This document shows positions 36,726 to 43,785 of a stretch of DNA of 64,000 nt, one piece after another. Each line of letters starts with the position of its first letter. Within the stretch, counting starts at the first letter, position 1. Position numbers and translations under genes: made by a program. The notes beneath the pieces are model-generated. The model ran no database searches. It saw nothing but the letters and a program-made list of their open reading frames with translations, and was not told the DNA's origin. The stretch comes from an uncultured Clostridium sp. (lineage in GTDB: Bacteria > Bacillota > Clostridia > Clostridiales > Clostridiaceae), in contig CACZYK010000001.1 in the NCBI GenBank assembly GCA_902785295.1, positions 23,466 to 87,465 on the forward strand. Direction: 5' to 3'.

Positions 36726-38177
36726 TTACTCCTTTAAAACATTAATATTATTTACCTTTGGGTCTTCTGTTCCTTGCATTGAACAGCCCTTTTCTTTAGC
36801 ATACATAATATATTCTGCTATTTCTTGAGTTATCATCTCTCCAGGGGCTAGTATTGGAATTCCTGGTGGATAGCACATAACAAATTCCCCACAAATCTTT
36901 CCTGCTGCCTCTTTTATAGGTAGGGATACCTTTTCAGAATAAAAAGCTTTTTGTGGTGTTACTACAACTTCTGGCTGTATATATTCTCCTGAAAGCATTC
37001 CTGCTTTATCTTTTTTATATAATCTTTCAATATCAGCAAGTGCACCAACTAGTCTTTCTATGTCTTGAATTCTATCTCCTATAGATATGTATGCTAATAT
37101 ATTACCAAAATCTCCAAATTCAATTTGAATATCGTATTCATCTCTTAAAAGGTCATAAACTTCTATTCCTGCAAGACCATTTCCTAATGTATAAATTGAT
37201 AATTTAGTAATATCAAAATCAAAAACACTAGTACCATTAATTAATTCTTTTCCATATGCATAATATCCACCTATTTGATTGATTTCATTTCGAGCATATT
37301 CTGCCATTTTAGCAACCTTTTCAAAGGATTCTTCCCCTCTAAGTGCTAAATTTCTTCTTGAAATATCAAGGCTTGATAATAATAAATATGAAGCACTTGT
37401 AGTCTGTGTTAAATTAATTATTTGTCTTACATAATCAGCATTTACATTTGTATTTGTAAGCAAAATAGAACTTTGAGTAAGGCTTCCTCCTGATTTATGC
37501 ATAGATATAGCTGCCATATCAGCCCCTGCTTCCATTGCTGATATAGGAAGATTTTTATTAAAATAAAAATGTGTTCCATGAGCCTCATCTGCTAAAACCT
37601 TCATCCCATATGAATGAGCAAGCTTTACTATTGATTTTATATCTGAACATATACCATAATATGTTGGATTGTTTACAAAAACTGCTACAGCATCTGTATT
37701 GTTTTTTATTGCTTCTTCTACACAACTAAATTCCATTCCTAATGCTATTCCTAATTCTGAATTTATCTTTGGATTTACATAAACTGGGATAGCACCACAA
37801 AGAACCATTGCATTAATTACACTTTTATGTACATTTCTTGGCAAGATAATTTTATCTCCTGCTTTACACACAGATAAAATCATATTTTGAACTGCTGATG
37901 TAGTTCCTCCAACCATAAGAAACGCATTTTTAGCACCAAAAGCATCTGCTGTAAGCTTTTCTGCTTCACGAATAACAGATATAGGATGACACAAATTATC
38001 TAATGGTTTCATAGAATTTACATCTAAGCCAACACATTTTTCTCCAAGTAACTCAACTAATTCTGGATTACCTCGCCCTCTTTTGTGACCTGGTACATCA
38101 AATGGGACCACTCTCTTTTTCCTAAATTTTTGTAATGCTTCATAAATTGGGGCTGATTTTTGCTTTTCTCTATCCAT
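36726..38177 (-). CDS. speA: Arginine decarboxylase (Orn/Lys/Arg decarboxylase class I fold)
   Basis: A 483-residue fold-I PLP decarboxylase of the Bacillus SpeA/YaaO type: FDVPGHKRG at the N-terminus, GGTTSAVQ (phosphate binding), DEAHGTHFYF, and the PLP lysine in AISMHKSGGSLTQSS, with the C-terminal domain ending PGIPILAPGE. It makes agmatine from arginine in this context because agmatine deiminase is in the same operon; lysine-using relatives look alike. First gene of the operon. ATG 38177 has AAAGGAG upstream. Confidence 0.92.
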   Translation of the reverse strand: MDREKQKSAPIYEALQKFRKKRVVPFDVPGHKRGRGNPELVELLGEKCVGLDVNSMKPLDNLCHPISVIREAEKLTADAFGAKNAFLMVGGTTSAVQNMILSVCKAGDKIILPRNVHKSVINAMVLCGAIPVYVNPKINSELGIALGMEFSCVEEAIKNNTDAVAVFVNNPTYYGICSDIKSIVKLAHSYGMKVLADEAHGTHFYFNKNLPISAMEAGADMAAISMHKSGGSLTQSSILLTNTNVNADYVRQIINLTQTTSASYLLLSSLDISRRNLALRGEESFEKVAKMAEYARNEINQIGGYYAYGKELINGTSVFDFDITKLSIYTLGNGLAGIEVYDLLRDEYDIQIEFGDFGNILAYISIGDRIQDIERLVGALADIERLYKKDKAGMLSGEYIQPEVVVTPQKAFYSEKVSLPIKEAAGKICGEFVMCYPPGIPILAPGEMITQEIAEYIMYAKEKGCSMQGTEDPKVNNINVLKE

Positions 38178-38238
38178 AAATTCACTCCTTTGTGTACCAA
38201 AAAGGAAATTTCTAAACTTTTTTCTTACTTAAGCTTAA

Positions 38239-38274
38239 AAGTTATCTATAGTTTAATAACTAACATAATTTCCT
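38239..38274 (-). promoter_or_regulatory. 36-bp dispersed motif, copy 1 (upstream of speA)
   Basis: Plus-strand reading starts AAGTTATCTATAGTTTAATA and ends ACATAATTTCCT. Aligns without gaps with 42919-42954 and 54095-54130. Lies between the ncRNA terminator and speA. Confidence 0.55.
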
Positions 38275-38280
38275 TATAAT

Positions 38281-38307
38281 AAAAAAACAGATGATATATA
38301 CACCATC
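38281..38307 (-). terminator. Terminator of the structured RNA
   Basis: Stem CAGATG/CATCTG extended by weak pairs, followed by seven T on the minus strand. Confidence 0.85.
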
Positions 38308-38613
38308 TGCGTAAATAAACAACATAATTTATTCATAGATAAAAATAATCTAATAAAATTGAAGTATGAATAATATCCCTTAGAGTCTCATAGCAAATAT
38401 ACTGTTACTACTCTTATTGAATGTTTCACAAGATGATATGCATTAAAATACGATTATAAAGTAATCAACTTATAAAATTTGAGCTAGAAGCTCAATCAAT
38501 AATGTGAGAAATTACTATTTCTCACGCCGGCAACTGACCCCTCTGTCCGTCTGAGTTTTTCTAAATTAATAGTGGTCATATATTCGCATGAAACTATATT
38601 ATTATTTCATACA
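38281..38613 (-). ncRNA. Structured non-coding RNA upstream of the polyamine operon
   Basis: A consensus promoter at 38620-38648 would start an RNA near 38613 that ends at an intrinsic terminator (38281-38307). The RNA contains a GC-rich, clearly conserved-looking core (38521-38555: CTCAGACGGACAGAGGGG then TTGCCGGCG), far richer in G+C than the surroundings, followed by hairpins at 38504-38525 (GTGAGAAAT/ATTTCTCAC) and 38479-38495 (TTGAGC/GCTCAA). No open frame with a ribosome site is present. It resembles clostridial raiA-type ncRNA in general character, but I cannot confirm the class. It could be a free RNA or a leader controlling speA. Confidence 0.7.
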
Positions 38614-38619
38614 TAACTT

Positions 38620-38648
38620 ACCATAACATAAATATTAATCCTTGTCAA
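38620..38648 (-). promoter_or_regulatory. Strong promoter of the structured RNA
   Basis: TTGACA (38643-38648), 17 bases, TATGGT (38620-38625) on the minus strand. Confidence 0.75.
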
Positions 38649-38714
38649 TTATTTGATGAATTTTTAACTTAATCATAACTTCTCCAATAAAATATTGTAA
38701 TTTAAAAAAACAAT

Positions 38715-39122
38715 TTAAACATAATTATTTTCCTTAAGCCACTTATCATATTTTTGCATTGTTATTTTATATATTGTTTCTATGTCATACAGGTACATAT
38801 TTACCTTTCCAATTGCTGAAGGTACCTCAACTCTTAATGTTTTCTTGATTTTAATAAACTCTGTGTCCTGCATTTTTTTAATCATCTTATCTGTTGCAAA
38901 AAATATATCTTTTAAATCCTTTCTTGTAAAACCTAAAAAATCAATACATTCAAAAAGGTCTATTTTATTAGTATTAAGAAGTTTTATCATCTCGTCTTTT
39001 TTTAATGTTTTTTTAACTTTTATATTATGTTTTTCTAAAACAGTAGTAATATTCTCCCTTGTTATATGTTTAAAATTATCTTTAACATAATCTCTAATCC
39101 ATTCTTTAGTTATCATCTTCAT
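38715..39122 (-). CDS. Unknown basic 135-residue protein
   Basis: A helical, lysine-rich protein (KMITKEWIRDYVKDNFKHIT at the start). The first 60 residues, with LKKDEMIKLL, resemble a SAP- or Rho-N-like helix-extended-loop-helix nucleic-acid-binding domain; the second half is unassigned. Start at ATG 39122 following AGAGGTG; the ORF extends three codons upstream to a GTG. Monocistronic, on the strand opposite to the nitroreductase. No function proposed. Confidence 0.65.
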   Translation of the reverse strand: MKMITKEWIRDYVKDNFKHITRENITTVLEKHNIKVKKTLKKDEMIKLLNTNKIDLFECIDFLGFTRKDLKDIFFATDKMIKKMQDTEFIKIKKTLRVEVPSAIGKVNMYLYDIETIYKITMQKYDKWLKENNYV

Positions 39123-39318
39123 TTTTATCACCTCTAAAAACTATTTTAGATTATTAATTATAATTATTATCACTTTTAATTAAAATAATTCAATTAATTC
39201 TCTAACTTTTCTATAGCATTCTTATATCTATCTTGATTTTCTTTACCAATGAATTACTTAAAAACTTTTATGTTATAATAAACTTGTTTAATTGTTTAAA
39301 TGATTGGAGTGATTAAAA

Positions 39319-39984
39319 ATGAAACCTTTAGAAGCAATAAAAAAAAGACATTCTGTTCGTTCTTTTGAAGATAAAAAAATTGAGGGAGAGGTAAAAGATA
39401 AACTTTTACAAATGATTGATAAATGTAATAAAGAAAGTGGTCTTCACATCCAGCTTGTACTTGATGAACCTAAAGCTTTTGATGGTTTTATGGCCCACTA
39501 TGGGAAATTTTTAGGAGTTAAAAATTATATTACCTTAATTGGGAAAAAGACAAGTGATTTAGAAGAAACTTGTGGTTATTATGGAGAAAAACTTGTTATT
39601 TTAGCACAAAGTCTTGGACTAAATACCTGCTGGGTAGCAATGACTTATAGCAAAATAAAAAGTGCCTTTGAAATTAAAGATGGAGAAAAACTTTGTTGTG
39701 TTATTGCTATTGGTTATGGAAAAACTCAAGGAGTTTCTCATAAATCTAAATCAATTGAAAGTGTAAGTAAAGTAAATGGAAATATGCCCGATTGGTTTAA
39801 AAAAGGAGTAGAATCAGCACTTCTTGCTCCTACAGCTGTTAATCAGCAAAAATTTAAATTCATTTTAAATGGGAATAAAGTATCTGCTAAAGCTGGTATA
39901 GGTTTTTATAGTAAAATTGATCTTGGCATTGTAAAATATCATTTTGAAGTTGGTGCTGGTATTAAAAACTTTACTTGGGAATAA
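39319..39984 (+). CDS. Nitroreductase-family oxidoreductase
   Basis: A 221-residue FMN-dependent protein: AIKKRHSVRSFEDKKI is the family N-terminal signature (R-x-S-x-R phosphate contacts), GEKLVILAQSLGLNTCWVA follows, and the C-terminal half has the second-domain motif SALLAPTAVNQQKF with a conserved asparagine and glutamines. It probably reduces nitroaromatics, quinones or similar with NAD(P)H. It is of the 220-residue type often annotated simply as nitroreductase. Start ATG 39319 with GGAGTG; followed by a strong terminator. Confidence 0.9.
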   Translation: MKPLEAIKKRHSVRSFEDKKIEGEVKDKLLQMIDKCNKESGLHIQLVLDEPKAFDGFMAHYGKFLGVKNYITLIGKKTSDLEETCGYYGEKLVILAQSLGLNTCWVAMTYSKIKSAFEIKDGEKLCCVIAIGYGKTQGVSHKSKSIESVSKVNGNMPDWFKKGVESALLAPTAVNQQKFKFILNGNKVSAKAGIGFYSKIDLGIVKYHFEVGAGIKNFTWE

Positions 39985-40045
39985 TCAAAAGATGTTTTGA
40001 ATCTGTCAATATTTTGGTGTAAACTGAATAAATAATATTTTGTTT

Positions 40046-40090
40046 AAAGTAAGGTTGAAAAAATTGAATTATAATTTCAACCTTACTTTT
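40046..40090 (+). terminator. Terminator of the nitroreductase gene
   Basis: 15-bp arms AAAGTAAGGTTGAAA/TTTCAACCTTACTTT then T tract, 60 bases past the stop. Confidence 0.88.
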
Positions 40091-40153
40091 ATGTATATTT
40101 TAATGATAACTCCTAAATTCACTAAATTATTATATAGCCTCTAGATTTTTTTA

Positions 40154-40386
40154 TTAAGCATGTTTTTTTTCATTCATAATCTTGTTATATGCCCAAATTT
40201 CATCTATAAGTGCAAAGCCTTTTTCCTATCATCTAGCCCTTCATCAAAAATCTTTATTTTTTCTACTAATTTATTTGTGTCTCTTACTATTCTAAATTTA
40301 TAATTTTCCATGCTATTTTCTGGTGAATCTGACTTTAGTTTATTAAGCATTTTAGTTATAATCCATGGAATTTTTATAATTTTCAC
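40154..40386 (-). pseudogene. Small unknown gene with probable frameshift
   Basis: From GTG 40386 a frame reads MKIIKIPWIITKML... and stops after 60 codons with KKALHL. Shifting by one base at the run of A near 40212-40216 continues the protein as GFALIDEIWAYNKIMNEKKHA to a stop at 40154, which looks more like real sequence than the original end. The gene is 28 bases downstream of kptA. Either a true frameshift or a base-calling error in a homopolymer. Family unknown. Confidence 0.45.
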
Positions 40387-40413
40387 ACTTTTTCAACAAT
40401 ATAATTAAGTTAT

Positions 40414-40959
40414 TTAAAGCCTTACATACTTCCAAGGAATATCCTCACAAAGCCATACATTATTTTCTGATAGATAAAATTTATAGCCATCTTTAAGCAT
40501 TTCTTCTGTATCAATCTTTAATACAATAGGCTTTCCATGTCTTTTTCCAACTATTATTGCAGTTTCTTCATCTTTAGATAAATGTACATAGAGTCTGTTC
40601 ATTTTATTTATTCCTGTCTTTTTAATACTTTCTAAAAATCTCCCTGCTGTACCATGATATAAAGTCTTTGGTGGAATTTTTTCTTCAAAATCTATATAAA
40701 CCTCAATTGAATGTCCTTGATTAGCTCTTATTTTTGTATGGTCTTTATTAAAGCTATATCTTTGTTTATTATTTTCTTTTACTATTCTCTCTAAAGTATT
40801 CATATCTATCTTTTTTCCTACTTTATTCATTCCTTCTATAAGCTCATTAACATTAGCCCAAGCCCCTTGCTTTTCTATTGTAATTCCTATTGTCTCTGGC
40901 TTATGGCGAAGTATTAAACTTATAAATCTTCCTAATGATATGTCATTTTCTTCTTTCAT
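40414..40959 (-). CDS. kptA: RNA 2'-phosphotransferase (Tpt1/KptA)
   Basis: A 181-residue protein with the family's four conserved residues in context: SLGRFISLILRHKPE (RH), LYHGTAGRFLESI (HGT), VHLSKDEETA (HLS) and the R of VGKRHGKP; the protein ends WKYVRL. It moves a 2'-phosphate from RNA to NAD+, giving ADP-ribose cyclic phosphate; in bacteria, which lack the yeast splicing pathway, the natural substrate is unclear. N-terminal winged-helix and C-terminal ADP-ribosyltransferase-like lobes are both complete. Start ATG 40959. Confidence 0.95.
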   Translation of the reverse strand: MKEENDISLGRFISLILRHKPETIGITIEKQGAWANVNELIEGMNKVGKKIDMNTLERIVKENNKQRYSFNKDHTKIRANQGHSIEVYIDFEEKIPPKTLYHGTAGRFLESIKKTGINKMNRLYVHLSKDEETAIIVGKRHGKPIVLKIDTEEMLKDGYKFYLSENNVWLCEDIPWKYVRL

Positions 40960-41083
40960 TTACTATTCCTTCTTTCATAATTTACTTTTTAAAATTTACC
41001 TATAATATTTTTTATAAAATTCTTAAAATTCTATTTTTTATTATACCAAAAATTGTTATAATATTCTAAAGGGAGTGATTTTT

Positions 41084-41782
41084 ATGAAAAAGAGATTTAT
41101 TTGTGCTTTATTACTTTGTTCTTTATCTCTAGTTCTTTTTAGCTGTGGTGAATCTACTCCAAAAGATAATAGCTCTACTTCTACTGCGACCTCAAGTATT
41201 AAAAATACAACTTCTACTTCAACTTCAAAAATTGAAAAGGATACAAGTACTGTTTCTAATGAAGGTGATACAAATACTATTTCTAAATCTGAAAGTACTA
41301 CACCAACAATAAATTCTAATGTATCAAAAAATGAGAGTAGTAGTTCTTCTAAGAAAGAAGTAGACCAAGAAATACGCTTGTATGTATATGATGCTATTTC
41401 AGGTGAATCAATGTATACCATGAAAAATATTACAATAGTTGATGGTGCTTTAGTGTCTTCTATAATAAACGCATTAAAGGATGATTCTTCTAACAACTTT
41501 ACAGCACTTAATCCTGAAATACAAGTAAAAAGTGCAAAGCTTGAAAAGGATAAAGACCTATTAACTGTTGACTTTGGTGAGAAATTTTTAAATAACATGG
41601 ATTTAGGAGGAGGAGTTGAAATGGGAATGCTTCAATCTGTAGTAAATTCTTTAGGCTACAACTTTGGAGTATCTAATGTGTGCATAACTGTTAATGGAGA
41701 AGGATATTCTTCAGGACATGTAAGCCATAAAGCAGATGAACCTTTTAAGGTTGACTACTCCAATTCTATTCCTTTAAAATAA
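41084..41782 (+). CDS. GerMN-domain lipoprotein
   Basis: A 232-residue exported lipoprotein. The signal peptide has a lysine/arginine start, a hydrophobic core and a lipobox LVLFSC, giving a lipidated cysteine at about residue 22. A serine/threonine-rich linker of about 80 residues follows, then a GerMN domain (RLYVYDA, LLTVDFGEKFLNN, SVCITVNGEGY-like end) as in GerM and YlmC-type sporulation and germination proteins. It would sit on the outer face of the membrane. Start at ATG 41084 after GGGAGTG; the GTG three codons before is rejected. Confidence 0.88.
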   Translation: MKKRFICALLLCSLSLVLFSCGESTPKDNSSTSTATSSIKNTTSTSTSKIEKDTSTVSNEGDTNTISKSESTTPTINSNVSKNESSSSSKKEVDQEIRLYVYDAISGESMYTMKNITIVDGALVSSIINALKDDSSNNFTALNPEIQVKSAKLEKDKDLLTVDFGEKFLNNMDLGGGVEMGMLQSVVNSLGYNFGVSNVCITVNGEGYSSGHVSHKADEPFKVDYSNSIPLK

Positions 41783-41811
41783 ATTTTTATCTTTATACTT
41801 TATTGAAAATA

Positions 41812-41857
41812 AATATTAAAAAGAGGCTTTTTTAGTTTAAGTCTCTTTTTAATATTA
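41812..41857. terminator. Bidirectional terminator
   Basis: Arms AATATTAAAAAGAG/CTCTTTTTAATATT between two convergent genes. Confidence 0.85.
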
Positions 41858-41944
41858 AATTTCAATTTTATTTATATTTTAGCTATAAGTATCACTAGCT
41901 TTTTTTATACTTTCAAAAGTATACTATTTTTCTCTTTATTATTT

Positions 41945-42823
41945 TTAGAATTCATGCTCCCAGTTTTCATTAAATTTAAAAACTTGTGCTGGTCTAAAGG
42001 GCTTTCCTTCTATTTTTTCTTCTGTTTCTATTATCATATCACCCATTTTTCTTCTAAAGTTTAATATTTCTCTTCCCATAATTGCTTCATACACAAATTG
42101 TAATTCCTTTACTGTAAAAAGTTTTGGAAGAAGATTAAATACAATTGGAGTATATTCAAGCTTATTTCTTAATCTATCAATTCCTAAATCTAGTATTTTA
42201 TAGTGGTCAAATGCTAGCTCTTCTGTGCTTTCCTCTTCTAAAAATCTATAACTTTTTGTTGTTTTTCTTATTAATGTTCTTTCTGTTTTTTCAACCACCT
42301 CATAATTTATCTTTATATCCTCACATTTTAATGTTAAAAGATATCTTTTTGTTATATATTTATCACTAACTTCTTTTTCTTTAAGGATTTTATCTGCCCA
42401 AAACCACTTAGTTTCTTTATTTTCTGCATTTTCTGAGTAGATTATTGAATCTTTTGATATAAGAGCTAAATTTCCTATACTTATAATTCTTGTTCTTGGG
42501 TCTCTATTAATTTCTCCAAATGTGTAAAGCTGTTCTAAATACACATTTTCAATCCCTGTTTTTTCTTTAAGCTTTCTTAATGCCCCCTCTTCTAAGCTTT
42601 CATCCATTTTTACAAAACCACCAGGAACTGACCACTTACCTTTATAAGGATAGTCATCTCTTTTTATAAGAAGAACTTGAAGCCCTTTTCTTGGAACCTT
42701 TCTTGAATTTTCTTCTTTCTTATCCTCTGTGGTAAAAATAAGTACATCATTTGTAACACTTGGTCTTTCAAATTTACTTGCATCATAGTTTTTTAAAAAT
42801 TCTTTTTCTTCAATATTATTCAT
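41945..42823 (-). CDS. NrtR-like regulator: NUDIX domain plus winged helix
   Basis: A 292-residue protein with an N-terminal NUDIX fold (residues about 25-155) and a C-terminal winged-helix domain (FTVKELQFVYEAIMGREILNF-type segment, split here: FTVKELQFVYEAI and LNFRRKM), the layout of NrtR repressors of NAD metabolism. The NUDIX box reads G-x5-E-x7-R-K-L-K-E-K-T-G-I, so two of the catalytic glutamates of REUxEExGU are lysine and hydrolysis is unlikely; this degeneration is usual in NrtR, where the domain senses ADP-ribose. A glutamine-dependent NAD synthetase gene lies 9 kb away at 52015 and is a plausible target. Start ATG 42823. Confidence 0.8.
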   Translation of the reverse strand: MNNIEEKEFLKNYDASKFERPSVTNDVLIFTTEDKKEENSRKVPRKGLQVLLIKRDDYPYKGKWSVPGGFVKMDESLEEGALRKLKEKTGIENVYLEQLYTFGEINRDPRTRIISIGNLALISKDSIIYSENAENKETKWFWADKILKEKEVSDKYITKRYLLTLKCEDIKINYEVVEKTERTLIRKTTKSYRFLEEESTEELAFDHYKILDLGIDRLRNKLEYTPIVFNLLPKLFTVKELQFVYEAIMGREILNFRRKMGDMIIETEEKIEGKPFRPAQVFKFNENWEHEF

Positions 42824-42918
42824 TTTCTTTCCTATCCTTTAGATACTATCATTTTGATTTATATATCTATAATATACTATTATTTCAATAAAGAAAAGTA
42901 TAAATTATTTAAGATAAC

Positions 42919-42954
42919 AAGTTATACACAGTTTAGAAAATACCATAATTTCCT
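42919..42954 (-). promoter_or_regulatory. 36-bp dispersed motif, copy 2 (upstream of NrtR-like gene)
   Basis: Plus-strand reading starts AAGTTATACACAGTTTAGAA and ends ACCATAATTTCCT; same length as copies at 38239 and 54095. Confidence 0.55.
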
Positions 42955-42964
42955 GATAGAATAA

Positions 42965-43040
42965 AAAAGACAGAATGAATATATTATTTTTTATCCCACC
43001 TGCTAGCTTCAAGTTAAGATAAAACAATATATTCACTCTG
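42965..43040 (-). other. Long hairpin with conserved loop (element 1), probable terminator
   Basis: Arms CAGAGTGAATATATT (43040 end) and AATATATTCATTCTG (42971 end) enclose a loop with minus-strand CTTGAAGCTAGCAGGTGGGA; six T follow on the minus strand. It starts 3 bases after the stop of a small minus-strand ORF. The loop resembles those at 55851-55970 and 63135-63212. Confidence 0.65.
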
Positions 43041-43042
43041 CT

Positions 43043-43189
43043 TTATATAAGTCTATTAAATTTCATAAACATTTTTAACAGCAGTATAGGCCCCATTGCC
43101 TTTTTGTTTGAATAAATGCCAATTTCATTTAAAATAATCCTTCTTAAACACACTTTATTCTTACCGCTATTAAAATGATTACAGTTCAT
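43043..43189 (-). CDS. Possible small protein, 48 residues
   Basis: Open frame from ATG 43189, beginning MNCNHFNSGKNKVCLRR and ending LLLKMFMKFNRLI, with a hydrophobic and basic C-terminal half. The ribosome site is weak (AAAAAG). It ends 3 bases before the long hairpin terminator and follows another small ORF, which makes expression plausible. No family recognised; could also be chance. Confidence 0.35.
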   Translation of the reverse strand: MNCNHFNSGKNKVCLRRIILNEIGIYSNKKAMGPILLLKMFMKFNRLI

Positions 43190-43198
43190 CTTTTTAAA

Positions 43199-43333
43199 TT
43201 AGTATTTAACTCTCTTCTTATCCCCATTGATAAAAAGCATCTTAAAAGACCTTGCTATTTCAAAAAGAATATCAGAACTATAATACTTTATGTTAAGTTT
43301 ACTAATTCTTCTTATTTTTGTCAATAAAATCAA
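43199..43333 (-). CDS. Possible small basic protein, 44 residues
   Basis: Open frame from TTG 43333 with AAGGAAG six bases upstream; codons favour A and the product is basic with SSDILFEIARSFKMLFI in the middle. Directly upstream of the 48-residue ORF. No family recognised. Region 42841-42918 and 43334-43475 otherwise shows nothing. Confidence 0.35.
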   Translation of the reverse strand: MILLTKIRRISKLNIKYYSSDILFEIARSFKMLFINGDKKRVKY

Positions 43334-43484
43334 CTTACTTCCTTTTATTTTTTAGTTTACTCCATCTATAGTACACTTTTTTTGGGATTTTTTATTATAT
43401 AAGTTAATTTTTTAAATATTTACATGTGAAAATGAATATTTTTTTATTTTCTGTTACATACTATATTTAAAGGAGTTGATATTA

Positions 43485-43676
43485 ATGATGGATAAATCAA
43501 AAACCTACCTTCCAAAAGAAAGAGCTTGGTATCATCCTACCAATGAAGATGTAAATAAATTTAATAAAGGTGAAAAGGTAAAGCTTCCAAATCCAACTAC
43601 TGATGATATTACAGTAAATAATATTGCATGGCAAGAATTTGATTACACAGAAAATTTCACAGATGATAAAATTTAA
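43485..43676 (+). CDS. Small conserved-looking acidic protein, 63 residues
   Basis: Starts MMDKSKTYLPKERAWYHPTN, hydrophilic, no cysteine, with two tryptophans and a proline-rich middle (KLPNPTTDDITV). AAAGGAG lies nine bases before ATG 43485, so it is very likely translated; an ATG three bases later is possible. Followed by an imperfect terminator hairpin. Function unknown; not membrane bound. Confidence 0.65.
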   Translation: MMDKSKTYLPKERAWYHPTNEDVNKFNKGEKVKLPNPTTDDITVNNIAWQEFDYTENFTDDKI

Positions 43677-43680
43677 AAAC

Positions 43681-43770
43681 AAAAGGCTACTTCATAAATA
43701 AAGTATAAACACAACATATAACTTAAAATTTATATTGTATCTATAAAACTTATAGAAAGTAACCTTTTTA
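43681..43770. terminator. Imperfect bidirectional hairpin
   Basis: Left arm AAAAGGCTACTTCATAAATA and right arm TTATAGAAAGTAACCTTTT pair imperfectly between the small acidic protein gene and the convergent ABC permease gene. Confidence 0.6.
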
Positions 43771-43785
43771 AGACTCTATTAAATT

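Noticed and set aside
38281-38613. T-box, SAM or lysine riboswitch upstream of speA
   Set aside because: The conserved T-box antiterminator and the core motifs of SAM and lysine riboswitches are not present.
41056-41598. 180-codon minus-strand frame opposite the GerMN lipoprotein
   Set aside because: Antisense shadow of a serine/threonine-rich linker; no ribosome site and the plus-strand gene has signal peptide and domain.
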